A stretch of DNA of 64,000 nt from positions 10,054 to 74,053 of the forward strand of contig JAWXBK010000095.1 in NCBI GenBank assembly GCA_034439975.1, written 5' to 3'. Position numbers and translations under genes: made by a program. Position 1 is the stretch's first letter. Each line of letters starts with the position of its first letter. Positions 52,741 through 61,813 of this stretch are shown piece after piece. A model generated the notes under the pieces. The model did no database searches. It was not told the DNA's origin and saw only the letters and a list, made by a program, of their open reading frames with translations. Source of the stretch: JAWXBK01 sp034439975 (GTDB taxonomy: Bacteria; Pseudomonadota; Alphaproteobacteria; Dongiales; Dongiaceae).

Positions 52741-53724
52741 CTATGCGGGATAGCAGCCGGCGACGCGGGCGCGCTGGATCGCGAGCGCGAGGATCGCATC
52801 GAGCAAGGGTGTTTCGATGCCGACCATGTCGCCCATCTCGACAACGGCACTCAGCAGCGCATCGATCTCCATTGCCTTGCCGTTTTCCAAATCCTGCAGC
52901 ATCGAGCTCTTATGTTCGCCGACATCGGCCGCCCACCCGATCCGGGTTTCGATATCGACGCCGAAGGAAACGCCAATCGCCTCGGCAACCTGTTGGCTTT
53001 CTTCCATCATGCGGCGGATGACCGCGTTCGTGCCAGGATCGCGCGCGATCTGAACCAATGTGCCGTGCGTCAGAATGCTGACCGGATTGAACGACAGATT
53101 GCCCCACAACTTGACCCAGATATCGTCGCGTATCTTCGGCCGTATTGGCGCCTTGAAATCGGCATCGTTGAGTGCGGCGGAGAGCGCTTTGATCCGCTCG
53201 CTGCGGCTGCCATCCGGTTCGCCGAGCATGAAGCGGTTGCCGTAGCCATGCCGGATGACGCCCGGCTCCACGATCTCGGCGGCGGGATAGACAACGCAAC
53301 CGATGACGCGGCGCGTTTCGATCAGTCTTTCGAGCCGTCCGTCGGGATCGAGGCTGCGAATGCGGCGGCCGCGCCACGGACCGTCGAGCCCGTGAAAATA
53401 CCACCAGGGCACGCCGTTCATGGCGGTCAGGACCGCCGTATCGGGGCCGAGCAGTGGCTGCATGGCCTCTGCGATACCGGCAACCGCGGGCGCTTTCACG
53501 GCGACGATCACCACGTCCTGCGGTCCCGCCTGTTTCGGATCGTCGGTCGCCGCCGGCCGCGCGACGATCGTTTCCTCGTCGGTAATGAGCTTCAGTCCGC
53601 TGCGGTGGATCGCCTCGAGATGCGCGCCGCGCGCGATCAGCGTCACGTCGTGATCGCCCTTATGCGCGAGCCGCGCGCCGAGCAGCCCGCCGATAGATCC
53701 GGCACCGTAGATGCAGATCTTCAC
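52741..53724 (-). CDS. Ketopantoate reductase (PanE/ApbA) family protein
   Basis: 327 aa. The N-terminal NAD(P) motif is YGAGSIGGLLGARLA; the C-terminal domain has the family Lys and Asn/Ser set around KLWGNLSFNP and the terminal helix EIDALLSAVVEMGDMVGIETP. Members reduce 2-ketopantoate, but many PanE-like paralogues act on other 2-keto acids. Overlap of 4 bp with the upstream acyl-CoA ligase and a 2-bp gap to the MFS gene suggest a catabolic role instead of pantothenate synthesis. Confidence 0.87.
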   Translation of the reverse strand: MKICIYGAGSIGGLLGARLAHKGDHDVTLIARGAHLEAIHRSGLKLITDEETIVARPAATDDPKQAGPQDVVIVAVKAPAVAGIAEAMQPLLGPDTAVLTAMNGVPWWYFHGLDGPWRGRRIRSLDPDGRLERLIETRRVIGCVVYPAAEIVEPGVIRHGYGNRFMLGEPDGSRSERIKALSAALNDADFKAPIRPKIRDDIWVKLWGNLSFNPVSILTHGTLVQIARDPGTNAVIRRMMEESQQVAEAIGVSFGVDIETRIGWAADVGEHKSSMLQDLENGKAMEIDALLSAVVEMGDMVGIETPLLDAILALAIQRARVAGCYPA

Positions 53725-55253
53725 GAGGCGAGCCCGAGCTTGGTGGCGAGCCCGATGCGCTGCAGCTTGCCCGTGGCGCCCTTCGGGATCTCGTCGAGAA
53801 TGACAATCTTCCGCGGCACCTTGAAATCGGCGAGCCGTTCCGAGAGAAAATCGCGCAAGGCCCGCTCGTCGGTGGTCATCGAATCGCGCAGCACCACGGC
53901 GGCTGCGACTTCCTCGCCGAGCTTCGCATGCGGCATCGCAAAGGCGACCGCCTGGGCGACGGCGGGATGCGCCATCAGCGCCTCGTCAATCTCGCGCGGG
54001 CTGATCTTCTCGCCGCCGCGATTGATGATTTCCTTGAGCCGCCCCTCAATCGTGAGGAACCCCTCTTCGTCGAAGCGGCCGAGATCGCCGGTACGGAACC
54101 AGCCATCGTGGAAGGCGGTCGCGTTGGCCGCCGCATTGTTGAGATACCCCGCCGTCACATTGCGGCCGCGGATCACGACCTCACCGATCGCGTCGCCCGC
54201 CAGCAATTTGCCGTCTTCCGACATCAGCCGGACTTCGGGTCCGGCCGCGATTCCGACCGAACCGGCCTTGCGTCCACCGGGCGGCAACATGTTGCTGGTC
54301 ATCTGATGCGTCGCCTCGGTCATGCCATAGGATTCGATGACGGGGCAGCCGAACGTCTCTTCGAGTTCGGCCATGACGCGCGCCGGCAAAGACGACGAGG
54401 ACGAGCGGATGAAACGCAGCTTCTGGGTGTCGAGCACGGCGCGATTATGCGAGGCGCGCGCGAGATTCGCTTGATGCATCGTCGGTACCGCCGAGTACCA
54501 GCTCGCCTGCGAATCCGTCAGCCAGGCATAAAAGCGCAGCGCGTTGTAGCCGGGCGAACAGAAGACCGACCCGCCCGCGCGGATCGAGGCGGCGAGTACA
54601 CCGACCAGCCCGTGAATATGGAACAATGGCATGATGTTGAGGCACCGATCGGTGGCGTCAAGCTTGAGCGTGGTCGCAATATTGCCGGCCGAGGCGATCA
54701 GGTTGCGATGGCTGAGCGGCACGAGTTTGGGGCGCGACGTCGTGCCCGAGGTGTGCAGCAGCAGCGCCGTGTCTTCGCCGCCGGGCCGCTTCGCATTCGG
54801 CTTTGCGCCCGACGGGGCATCGAGCGTGAACGCACCCGCGGCGGCCTGCGGCGTGATCGCAAGGATGGGGATGCCGCGCTGTCGCGCCACCGCGATCGCC
54901 GGCGTGTCTGCGCCCGCTGCGACGATCAGTGCCTTCGCCGCGAGATCGTCGAGATAGAAATCGAACTCGTCGGTGCGATAGCCGGGATTGAGCGGGGCGG
55001 CGGCGGCCTGTGCGGCAACGCCGAGAAAGGCGGTAGCCGCATCCGGCCCGTTCGGCAGCACGATGGCGACGCTGTCGCCGGCACCGATGCCGTGCGCGGC
55101 GAGCGCGGCCGCCGTCCGGTCGATCTGCGCCGTGAGCGCTCCATAGCTGAGCGTGTCGCGATCGGGCGCGAGCAGCGCCGCGTCATGGCGCGGGCGTGCC
55201 GCAATCAGATCGGCGATGGTAGTTGGCGTGTCGGTCATCGTCTTGAAGTTCAA
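53721..55253 (-). CDS. Acyl-CoA ligase, oxalyl-CoA-synthetase-like
   Basis: 510 aa; ATG 55253 or 55238 (MTDTPTT). Adenylate-forming motifs LLLHTSGTTSRPKLVPLSH, ESYGMTEATHQM, FRTGDLG, GRLKEIINRGGEKISP and catalytic Lys in PKGATGKLQR. The MTEATHQMTSN...PPGGRKAGSVG segment resembles plant/fungal/bacterial oxalate-CoA ligases (AAE3/Pcs60 type). The substrate is probably a short or dicarboxylic acid. First gene of the three-gene minus-strand operon. Confidence 0.88.
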   Translation of the reverse strand: MNFKTMTDTPTTIADLIAARPRHDAALLAPDRDTLSYGALTAQIDRTAAALAAHGIGAGDSVAIVLPNGPDAATAFLGVAAQAAAAPLNPGYRTDEFDFYLDDLAAKALIVAAGADTPAIAVARQRGIPILAITPQAAAGAFTLDAPSGAKPNAKRPGGEDTALLLHTSGTTSRPKLVPLSHRNLIASAGNIATTLKLDATDRCLNIMPLFHIHGLVGVLAASIRAGGSVFCSPGYNALRFYAWLTDSQASWYSAVPTMHQANLARASHNRAVLDTQKLRFIRSSSSSLPARVMAELEETFGCPVIESYGMTEATHQMTSNMLPPGGRKAGSVGIAAGPEVRLMSEDGKLLAGDAIGEVVIRGRNVTAGYLNNAAANATAFHDGWFRTGDLGRFDEEGFLTIEGRLKEIINRGGEKISPREIDEALMAHPAVAQAVAFAMPHAKLGEEVAAAVVLRDSMTTDERALRDFLSERLADFKVPRKIVILDEIPKGATGKLQRIGLATKLGLAS

Positions 55254-55330
55254 CGCGGGCTGATGGACAGGGTCGGTTAGACGGGGGCTGCGACCCTAGC
55301 AATCAGCCGCAGGCATGGCGAGACGGCGGA

Positions 55331-55972
55331 TCAGCCCTGTTGCGATTTCCCGGTCCGGTCCTGACCGAGAGCGTCGATCTTTTCCTGCAGGTGTTCGAGT
55401 TGCTGGCGCAGTGCCTCGACCGAATCAGCCGCCTTTTTTGCCTGACCGGCAATGTCGGGTGTCGCCTCGCGTTCGGGTGCGCCGGTCGCGTCCGGCATAC
55501 CGGCCGCACGGAACGGGTTGAACATCTGCATCGCCTGTTCGAACAGAGCGAGGTTCTGCTTGCCCATTTCCTCGAAGCGGCCGAACGGGAACATGCCGCC
55601 GAAACTGTCCTGCATCGCCTTGCGCATCTGCTCCTGATTGCGCGCAAAGGATTCCATCGAGTGCTCGAGATAGCGCGGCACCAGGAACTGGAGATTGTCG
55701 CCATAGAACTTGATGAGCTGCCGCAGGAAATTGAGCGGCAGCAGATTCTGGCCGCCCTTCGATTCCTCTTCGACGATGATCTGGGTCAGCACCTGGCGGG
55801 TAATGTCCTCGCCGGTCTTGGCATCGAATACCGTGAACTCGACGCCGTCTTTCACCATCTGGCAGAGGTGGTCGAGCGTCACGTAACTCGAGGTTGCCGT
55901 ATTGTAGAGCCGCCGGTTGGCGTACTTCTTGATGGTAATCGGGCCGGTCTGACCCGCTGCGGTATCGGCCAT
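55331..55972 (-). CDS. phaR: PHB synthesis repressor PhaR
   Basis: 213 aa from ATG 55972. The N-terminal PHB/PHA accumulation regulator DNA-binding domain is ITIKKYANRRLYNTATSSYVTL, then the PHB_acc segment (GGQNLLPLNFLRQLIKFYGDNLQFLVPRYLE). A C-terminal coiled-coil-like tail (DSVEALRQQLEHLQEKIDAL) follows. PhaR binds nascent PHB granules and represses phasin and synthesis genes. It is divergent from the phaC region, the usual alphaproteobacterial layout. Confidence 0.95.
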   Translation of the reverse strand: MADTAAGQTGPITIKKYANRRLYNTATSSYVTLDHLCQMVKDGVEFTVFDAKTGEDITRQVLTQIIVEEESKGGQNLLPLNFLRQLIKFYGDNLQFLVPRYLEHSMESFARNQEQMRKAMQDSFGGMFPFGRFEEMGKQNLALFEQAMQMFNPFRAAGMPDATGAPEREATPDIAGQAKKAADSVEALRQQLEHLQEKIDALGQDRTGKSQQG

Positions 55973-56129
55973 GGGTCCGCGCTGTCCTCGACTGCCTGCG
56001 CTGCACACGCGAAGGGGCCAAGCATAACAGGATTTCGGCGGCGTTGTGCAATGCATTAGCTGCGCCGCAACGGGGTGCTGCGGCGCGGTATGTGGCCTCC
56101 CGGGCGGGCCTCGCCTATAGTCGGGAATC

Positions 56130-56501
56130 ATGAGCGAAACGCCCGATCTGGAGAGCCTGGCGCGGCGCTATCTCGATCTCTGGGAAGCGCAGCTTTCGGC
56201 GCTGGCCGGGGATCCGGCGCTGGCGGAGCAGATGAGCCGCTTCATCGCGGCCATGGGCTCGGCCGGGCTCGCCGCCGCTGCCGCCTGGAGCGCGACCCAT
56301 GGAGACAACAAGCCATCCGCCGCAGAGCCCGGAAGCGTCGCCGGCACGTCTGGGGCCGCGCCCGTACATGCAGCATCTGGCGACCGCGACGGGCGCCTGG
56401 ACGAGCTCGCTCGCCGCCTTGCCGCTCTTGAAGAACGGATCGCTACCCTGGAGCCCGCAGCTCCAAAGCGACCGCGCAACCCTTCTCGAAAATCTCGGTA
56501 A
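56130..56501 (+). CDS. Small PHB-locus protein overlapping phaC out of frame (possible PhaE-like helper)
   Basis: 123 aa. The non-overlapping part (56130-56298) encodes helices such as SLARRYLDLWEAQLSALAGDP and QMSRFIAAMGSAGLAA; the tail (RLDELARRLAALEERIATLEP) is a predicted coiled coil encoded within the phaC start region in another frame. The RRYLDLW...LAGDP pattern recalls the N-terminal part of PHA-synthase partner subunits (PhaE), but this protein is far shorter than PhaE. The 203-bp overlap with phaC is unusually long for a real gene pair. Call is tentative. Confidence 0.5.
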   Translation: MSETPDLESLARRYLDLWEAQLSALAGDPALAEQMSRFIAAMGSAGLAAAAAWSATHGDNKPSAAEPGSVAGTSGAAPVHAASGDRDGRLDELARRLAALEERIATLEPAAPKRPRNPSRKSR

Positions 56502-57558
56502 CGTCGAGCTGCAGGAGTTTGCCGCCGCCGTCGTCGGCGAAATCGCCGCGCGTCGCGCGCGGTTCGAAAGCGGCGTCGCGGCCTATCGAACACATCGTTA
56601 TCGCCGCGACATGCCGGCGGTGCCGTTGCTCTGGCAGGCCGGTACGACGCGGCTGCTCGACTATCGCAGCGATGCAACCGACAAGACGCTGCCGCCGGTT
56701 CTGGTCGTGCCCTCGCTGGTCAATCGCTATTACGTGCTCGATCTGATGCCGGAAACCAGCTTTCTGCGCTGGCTCGCCAATCAGGGCTTTCCGGTTTTCG
56801 CGATCGACTGGGATGCGCCCGGCATCGACGAGCGCGGCTTCGATCTGACGTCATACACGACAGAGCGGCTGGAGCCCGCGCTCGATGCGGTTCGTGCCGC
56901 GACGAACAAGGCGAAGCCGATCGTTCTCGGCTATTGCATGGGCGGCAATCTCGCACTTGCGCTGGCACATCGCCGCGAGCGCGATCTTGCGGGCCTCGCA
57001 CTGCTCGCGACGCCGTGGGACTTTCACGCCGAACGGCCCGAACAGGCGCGCGGTCTTGGTGCGATGGCGGCGTGGCTGATGCCGACGATGGCGGCGGCGG
57101 GCGCCCTGCCGGTCGATGCGATCCAGTCGCTGTTCGCAGCGCTCGATCCGATGCAGGTGATCCGCAAGTTTCTCGCCTTCGCCGAACTCGATCCCGACAG
57201 CGACCGCGCGCGGCGGTTCGTCGCGCTCGAGGACTGGCTCAATGACGGGATTCCGCTGGCGACCCCGGTCGCGATCGAGACTCTGGCCGGCTGGTACGGC
57301 GCGAACAGCCCCGCCACCGGCCAATGGCGGATCGGCGGGACGGCGGTCTCGCCGGCGTCCTGCGAACTGCCCGCCCTGGTGGTGATTCCCGATACCGACC
57401 GGATTGTGCCGCCCGGCTCCGCCCGGGCGCTGGCGGCAACGCTGCCCCGGGCGCAGCCGATGACCCCGGCGGCCGGGCATATCGGGATGATGGTCGGCGG
57501 CCGCGCCGAGCGCGAGGTCTGGCTGCCGATCGCCGCATGGTTGCGCGACGTCTCCTGA
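56299..57558 (+). CDS. phaC: PHA synthase-like alpha/beta hydrolase
   Basis: 419 aa, closer in length to class III synthases (about 355) than class I (about 590). The lipase-like box is GYCMGG with nucleophile Cys213; the rest of the triad is Asp367 in PDTDRIVPPGSARA and His394 in AGHIGMMVGG. An N-terminal segment (GPRP...AALPLLKNGSLPW, AYRTHRYRR) is that of alphaproteobacterial PhaC-like proteins. It polymerises 3-hydroxyacyl-CoA into PHB granules. phaA and phaB follow. The first 203 bp are shared with the overlapping small ORF. Confidence 0.87.
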   Translation: METTSHPPQSPEASPARLGPRPYMQHLATATGAWTSSLAALPLLKNGSLPWSPQLQSDRATLLENLGNVELQEFAAAVVGEIAARRARFESGVAAYRTHRYRRDMPAVPLLWQAGTTRLLDYRSDATDKTLPPVLVVPSLVNRYYVLDLMPETSFLRWLANQGFPVFAIDWDAPGIDERGFDLTSYTTERLEPALDAVRAATNKAKPIVLGYCMGGNLALALAHRRERDLAGLALLATPWDFHAERPEQARGLGAMAAWLMPTMAAAGALPVDAIQSLFAALDPMQVIRKFLAFAELDPDSDRARRFVALEDWLNDGIPLATPVAIETLAGWYGANSPATGQWRIGGTAVSPASCELPALVVIPDTDRIVPPGSARALAATLPRAQPMTPAAGHIGMMVGGRAEREVWLPIAAWLRDVS

Positions 57559-57672
57559 TCGCCGCCGTTCTTGCACCGCAACAGGCCGGTCACTAGGTTT
57601 GGCTATAACGACCTGCAGCGGGCCTGTTGAGCCTGCCCGCGCCGCCCGGACCCCCCAAGGGAGAGAGACAGA

Positions 57673-58848
57673 ATGACCGATATCGCCATCGTCAGCGCCG
57701 TCCGTACGCCCGTCGGCGCCTTTAACGGGGCCTTTTCCGCGCTGGCCGCCCATGAACTGGGGGCGATCGCCATCAAGGCGGCCGTCGAACGCGCCAAACT
57801 GGCAACTGGCGATATCGACGAGGCCATCCTCGGCCAGATTTTGACAGCAGGCGCCGGACAGAATCCCGCCCGCCAGGCCGCGATCGCGGCCGGCATTCCG
57901 GTCGAGAAGACGGCGATCCAGATCAATCAGCTCTGCGGCTCGGGATTGCGCGCGGTCGCGCTCGCCTATCAGGCGATCAAGACCGGCGATAGCCGCATTG
58001 TCGTTGCCGGCGGCCAGGAGAGCATGACCCAGGCGCCGCACTGCGTGCATCTGCGCGCCGGCGTGAAGATGGGCAATGCCGAACTGGTCGACACGATGAT
58101 CAAGGACGGGCTGTGGGATGCCTTCAACGGTTATCACATGGGCAACACGGCCGAGAACGTTGCGCAGAAATGGCAGATCACGCGCGAGGAGCAGGATGCG
58201 TTTGCTGCGTCATCGCAACAGAAGGCCGAGGCCGCGCAGAAGGCGGGCCGTTTCAAGGACGAGATCGTGCCGGTGACGGTGAAGGGCCGAAAGGGGGATG
58301 TCGTCGTCGAGGACGACGAGTATCCGCGCCACGGCACGACGCTCGATTCGCTTGCCAAGCTGCGCCCGGCCTTTCTGCGCGAGGGCGGCACGGTGACGGC
58401 AGGCAATGCGTCCGGCATCAATGACGGCGCAGCGGCGATCGTCGTCATGTCGATGGACGAGGCGACGAAGCGCGGCCTCACGCCGATCGCGCGCATCGTC
58501 TCCTGGGCGACGGCGGGTGTCGATCCGGCGATCATGGGTTCGGGCCCGATCCCGGCGAGCCGGGCCGCACTCGCGAAGGCCGGCTGGAAGCCGGGCGATC
58601 TCGATCTCATCGAGGCGAACGAAGCGTTTGCGGCGCAGGCCTGCGCGGTCAACAAGGAACTCGGCTGGGATATTTCGAAGGTCAACGTCAACGGCGGTGC
58701 GATTGCCATCGGTCATCCGGTCGGCGCGTCGGGCGCGCGCGTGCTGGTGACGCTCCTGCACGAAATGCAGAAGCGCAATGCGAAGAAGGGTCTGGCGACC
58801 CTCTGCATCGGCGGCGGCATGGGCATCGCCATGTGCGTCGAGCGCTAA
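57673..58848 (+). CDS. phaA: Acetyl-CoA acetyltransferase (beta-ketothiolase)
   Basis: 391 aa; GGGAGAGA upstream. Active-site Cys88 in QLCGSGLRAV, His in GHPVGASGARV, and second Cys in CIGGGMGIAM. It condenses two acetyl-CoA to acetoacetyl-CoA, the first step of PHB synthesis. Followed 68 bp later by the matching reductase gene. Confidence 0.96.
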   Translation: MTDIAIVSAVRTPVGAFNGAFSALAAHELGAIAIKAAVERAKLATGDIDEAILGQILTAGAGQNPARQAAIAAGIPVEKTAIQINQLCGSGLRAVALAYQAIKTGDSRIVVAGGQESMTQAPHCVHLRAGVKMGNAELVDTMIKDGLWDAFNGYHMGNTAENVAQKWQITREEQDAFAASSQQKAEAAQKAGRFKDEIVPVTVKGRKGDVVVEDDEYPRHGTTLDSLAKLRPAFLREGGTVTAGNASGINDGAAAIVVMSMDEATKRGLTPIARIVSWATAGVDPAIMGSGPIPASRAALAKAGWKPGDLDLIEANEAFAAQACAVNKELGWDISKVNVNGGAIAIGHPVGASGARVLVTLLHEMQKRNAKKGLATLCIGGGMGIAMCVER

Positions 58849-58916
58849 GATCCGGCGCCGCTTCATCGACAAAAGATCAACGATCAAAAAAATCGAACAC
58901 GACAGGGGATTCTAAC

Positions 58917-59639
58917 ATGGCACGTCTGGCACTCGTCACCGGCGGTACCCGCGGCATCGGTGCGGCGATCTCGGTTGCGCTCAAGAAAGCCGGCTACAAC
59001 GTCGTCGCGAACTATGCGGGCAATGACGGCGCTGCCGAAACCTTCCGCAAGGAAACCGGCCTTCCCGTCTATAAATTCGATGTCGGCGATTTTGTCGCCT
59101 GCGAGAAGGCGGTCAGCAAAATCGCCGCGGAGCGCGGGCCGATCGAAATTCTCGTGAACAATGCCGGCATCACGCGCGATGCGACGCTGCACAAGATGTC
59201 GCATCAGCAATGGGACGACGTGATCCGCACCAATCTCACTTCCTGCTTCAATATGTGCCGTCTGGTGATCGAATCGATGCGCGATCGCGGTTTCGGCCGC
59301 ATCGTGAATATCGGCTCGATCAACGGTCAGGCCGGTCAGTACGGCCAGGTGAACTATGCGGCCGCCAAATCTGGCATCCACGGGTTCACCAAGGCGCTGG
59401 CGCAGGAAGGGGCGGGCAAGGGCATCACCGTCAACGCGCTCGCACCAGGCTATATCGATACCGACATGGTGCGTTCGGTGCCGCCGGCGGTCTTGGAGAA
59501 GATCGTTGCCAAGGTGCCCGTCGGCCGGCTCGGCCAGGCCGACGAGATCGCGCGCGGCGTGCTGTTCCTGGTCGGCGACGAGAGCGGTTTCATCACCGGC
59601 GCGACGCTGTCGATCAACGGTGGCCAGCATATGTACTAG
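58917..59639 (+). CDS. phaB: Acetoacetyl-CoA reductase
   Basis: 240 aa from ATG 58917 (AGGGG 8-12 bp upstream). SDR motifs TGGTRGIGAA, NNAGITRDAT, Ser in NIGSING, and YAAAKSGI as the YxxxK pair; the usual PhaB spacing. It makes (R)-3-hydroxybutyryl-CoA for PhaC. Closes the phaC-A-B operon; a palindromic repeat follows. Confidence 0.96.
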   Translation: MARLALVTGGTRGIGAAISVALKKAGYNVVANYAGNDGAAETFRKETGLPVYKFDVGDFVACEKAVSKIAAERGPIEILVNNAGITRDATLHKMSHQQWDDVIRTNLTSCFNMCRLVIESMRDRGFGRIVNIGSINGQAGQYGQVNYAAAKSGIHGFTKALAQEGAGKGITVNALAPGYIDTDMVRSVPPAVLEKIVAKVPVGRLGQADEIARGVLFLVGDESGFITGATLSINGGQHMY

Positions 59640-59670
59640 GCGGTCGCTGCACGTCGCTTCACTCGATACT

Positions 59671-59782
59671 CGTCATCGCCGGGCTTGACCCGGCGATCCA
59701 TGGACGGACAAGGCTGTTGCTTCGCGGGCCACGCACAATGCCGGTGGCGCAGTGGATGCCCGGGTCAAGCCCGGGCATGACG
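59671..59782. repeat. Paired palindromic intergenic element (REP/BIME-like)
   Basis: Two related hairpins in opposite orientation: TCGCCGGG-CTTGA-CCCGGCGA (59676-59696) and ATGCCCGGG-TCAAG-CCCGGGCAT (59756-59778), flanked by CGTCAT at the left and ATGACG at the right. The loops are reverse complements, so the whole is an inverted pair with a 59-bp middle. This type of element is abundant in alphaproteobacterial intergenic DNA (recalled) and can also act as a transcription or mRNA-stability element after phaB. Confidence 0.85.
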
Positions 59783-59804
59783 TTTGTTGGAAGGTCCATA
59801 GGGG

Positions 59805-60224
59805 ATGAACAACATGTCGCTCGCCAATCTCATAGACTATGACGATGCCTCGCCCGCGGTGCGTGCCGTCTACGACGACATCATGGCAACGCGGAAAACC
59901 GACTGGATCAATAATTTCTGGAAGGCGCTGGCCAACGATCCGGCGGCGTTGAAGCGCACCTGGGAGAGCGTGAAGCAGGTGATGGCGCCGGGCGCGCTCG
60001 ACCCGCTGGTCAAGGAACTGATCTATGTCGCGGTCTCCGCCACCAACAACTGCGACTATTGCATCGTGAGCCACACGGCCGGCGCTCGTGCGAAGGGCAT
60101 GACCGATGCGATGTGGCATGAGCTCATCGCCGTCGTCGGCATGGCGAACGAGACCAACCGGCTGGTGAATGCGCTGCGCGTGCCGGTCGACGAAAAACTG
60201 ATCGCCGCCGCGAAAGGCGTCTGA
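59805..60224 (+). CDS. AhpD / carboxymuconolactone-decarboxylase-family protein
   Basis: 139 aa; ATG 59805 after AGGGG. The peroxidase-type motif is present: KELIYVAVSATNNCDYCIVSHTAGA, with CxxC and a following His, as in AhpD-like alkylhydroperoxidases. It may reduce peroxides or act as a thiol-disulfide protein. The next (broken) transporter gene starts 12 bp downstream. Confidence 0.88.
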   Translation: MNNMSLANLIDYDDASPAVRAVYDDIMATRKTDWINNFWKALANDPAALKRTWESVKQVMAPGALDPLVKELIYVAVSATNNCDYCIVSHTAGARAKGMTDAMWHELIAVVGMANETNRLVNALRVPVDEKLIAAAKGV

Positions 60225-60235
60225 TCGATCCTGCC

Positions 60236-61025
60236 GTGACCGATACGACTCGCCTCCCGTTATCGCCGGAGCGAATCGCCTATCGCCGTCGCGCGACAGC
60301 GGTCGGGTTCGGTGCAATTCTGCTCTGGGCGCTGCTTGCCTTGTTCATCATAGGGCTGTCGACCGGGCGGGGCGACCGTTGCCGGCGTTTCAGCTCGTCG
60401 CCATGACTTTTGGAATCGCGCTTCTGGCCGCACACATTCGCGTTTCTGGCCGCACACATTCGCGTTTCTGGCCGCACTCATCCACGCTTTGTGGCAACGC
60501 GCGCGTCACGGCATCGCACCCTTCGCTGCGCTGATCCTGCTCGATCGCTCGGGTTGGTCGCTCGCCTTCGACGCCCGTTACTGGATCGGTTACATCGCGG
60601 CTGGTGCCTGTGCGGTCACCTGGGCCAGCTATTCGGTTTTGTCGCGGCGCTTCGGCGATGTGCCGACCGTTGCGGTGGGCGGGTTCTGCGGGGCGACCGC
60701 GATGCTCGGCCTCATCGCGCATCTCGCGCTTGAAACCACGCAGATGCCGTCGGCGACCGGATGGCTCGCGATTCTCGCCCTCGGCATCGGGCCGGTCGGG
60801 CTCGCGTTCTTTCTGTGGGATCGCGGCGTCAAACACGGCGATATCAAACTGCTGGGCGTTGCCGCCTACGCCGCACCGTTGCTCTCGACGCCGGCGCTGG
60901 TCGTCTCCGGCGTTGCGCGCGCGACACCCGCTTTGGCCGCTGCCTGTCTCCTGATCGTCGGCGGGGCGGCACTCGCCGCCGGCCTCTTCAGCGGTCGGAA
61001 AACCAGCCTGTCCGGTAGCCGTTAA
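60236..61025 (+). pseudogene. EamA/DMT transporter with at least two frameshifts
   Basis: Fragments of one EamA-family drug/metabolite transporter lie in three successive frames. From GTG 60236: RRATAVGFGAILLWALLALF, then a shift near 60365-60385. PAFQLVAMTFGIALLAA follows to about 60432, then a shift caused by a 22-bp tandem repeat (60422-60487). ALIHALWQRARHG continues to a normal end at 61025, with helices CAVTWASYSVLSRRFG and GIGPVGLAFFLWDRGVKHGD. Removing the two extra repeat copies rejoins the second and third fragments. It therefore appears inactive. Confidence 0.85.
60422..60487 (+). repeat. 22-bp tandem repeat, three copies, inside broken transporter
   Basis: Units at 60422-60443, 60444-60465 (identical, starting TTCTGGCCGCACACATTCGC) and 60466-60487 (same start TTCTGGCCGCAC, then diverged to TCATCCACGC). 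Two extra 22-bp copies add 44 bp and shift the frame, disrupting the EamA gene. Confidence 0.9.
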
Positions 61026-61033
61026 CGCGACCG

Positions 61034-61774
61034 TTAGCGACCGCGCGAGCCGAACGCTGCCTCGACGGCGTCGGCAAAGGCGGCAAGGCTGGCGAACTCG
61101 AGATCGGGTGCGACATCCTCCGGCGGAGGCACGGTGGCGCCCCAGCCGCCGCCGCGTACCGCGCGCCGGTTGATCCAAACGCTCGGCAAGGCGAGCTGCT
61201 TTGCCGGCACATGATCGTGATGCAGGCTCTGCGCGACATGCAGGATCGCGCCGCGCGCGACGCCCATTTCGGCCAGAGTCTCGAAGCCACGATGGAAATG
61301 CGCGTGGTGCGGTTTGTAGCTACCGACATCTTCGGCGGTGATCACCAGATCGAATTCGACCGAGAGTCGCTGGTTGCTATGCGCGAACGAGGCGCGGTCG
61401 ACATTCGAGAGAATGCCGATCATGAAATGGCGCTGCAGCCGGCGCAGCGCCTCTGTCGAATCGTCGAAGGCCGGCCAGTGGCCGACCGAGGCGCCGAATG
61501 CCGCACGGTCGCCTGCATCCGCCTCGATGCCGAGTTCCTGTCCGATGTCGCCAAGTACATGACCCAGCAATTCGCGATACAGCATATCGCCCATGCTGCG
61601 CTCGCGAATGGTTTCGTAGCGGCCGAACAAGGCGAGCGCCTGATCTTCGGCAAGGGTTGCGTTGCGTCGGCGCGCCCATTGGTCGAGTGCCGTTGCAATA
61701 CCCTGTTCCCAGTCGATCAGCGTGCCATAGCAATCGAACGTGAGTGCTTCGTAGCGGGTCAAATCGAGGGTCAT
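61034..61774 (-). CDS. HAD-superfamily haloacid dehalogenase-type hydrolase
   Basis: 246 aa. Motif 1 FDCYGTLID (nucleophile Asp), cap domain of about 80 residues, motif 2 in GILSNVD, motif 3 Lys in SYKPHHAHF, and HVAQSLHHDHVPAKQLAL near the end. DxYGTL with this cap size matches haloacid dehalogenase type II / phosphoglycolate-phosphatase-like HADs. Substrate unknown. It ends 8 bp from the broken transporter, convergent. Confidence 0.9.
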   Translation of the reverse strand: MTLDLTRYEALTFDCYGTLIDWEQGIATALDQWARRRNATLAEDQALALFGRYETIRERSMGDMLYRELLGHVLGDIGQELGIEADAGDRAAFGASVGHWPAFDDSTEALRRLQRHFMIGILSNVDRASFAHSNQRLSVEFDLVITAEDVGSYKPHHAHFHRGFETLAEMGVARGAILHVAQSLHHDHVPAKQLALPSVWINRRAVRGGGWGATVPPPEDVAPDLEFASLAAFADAVEAAFGSRGR

Positions 61775-61813
61775 TTTGTGTCGTCGCTCCGGGGTTGATC
61801 GTTCGTGTCGCGG

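Noticed and set aside
52912..55280. Long plus-strand frames (464 and 450 aa) opposite the reductase and ligase
   Set aside because: Antisense to well-supported genes, no ribosome sites or domains.
59673..60317. 214-aa minus-strand frame over the palindromic repeat
   Set aside because: Its end (SCPGLTRAS... GSPGQARR) is the typical spurious translation of this alphaproteobacterial repeat.
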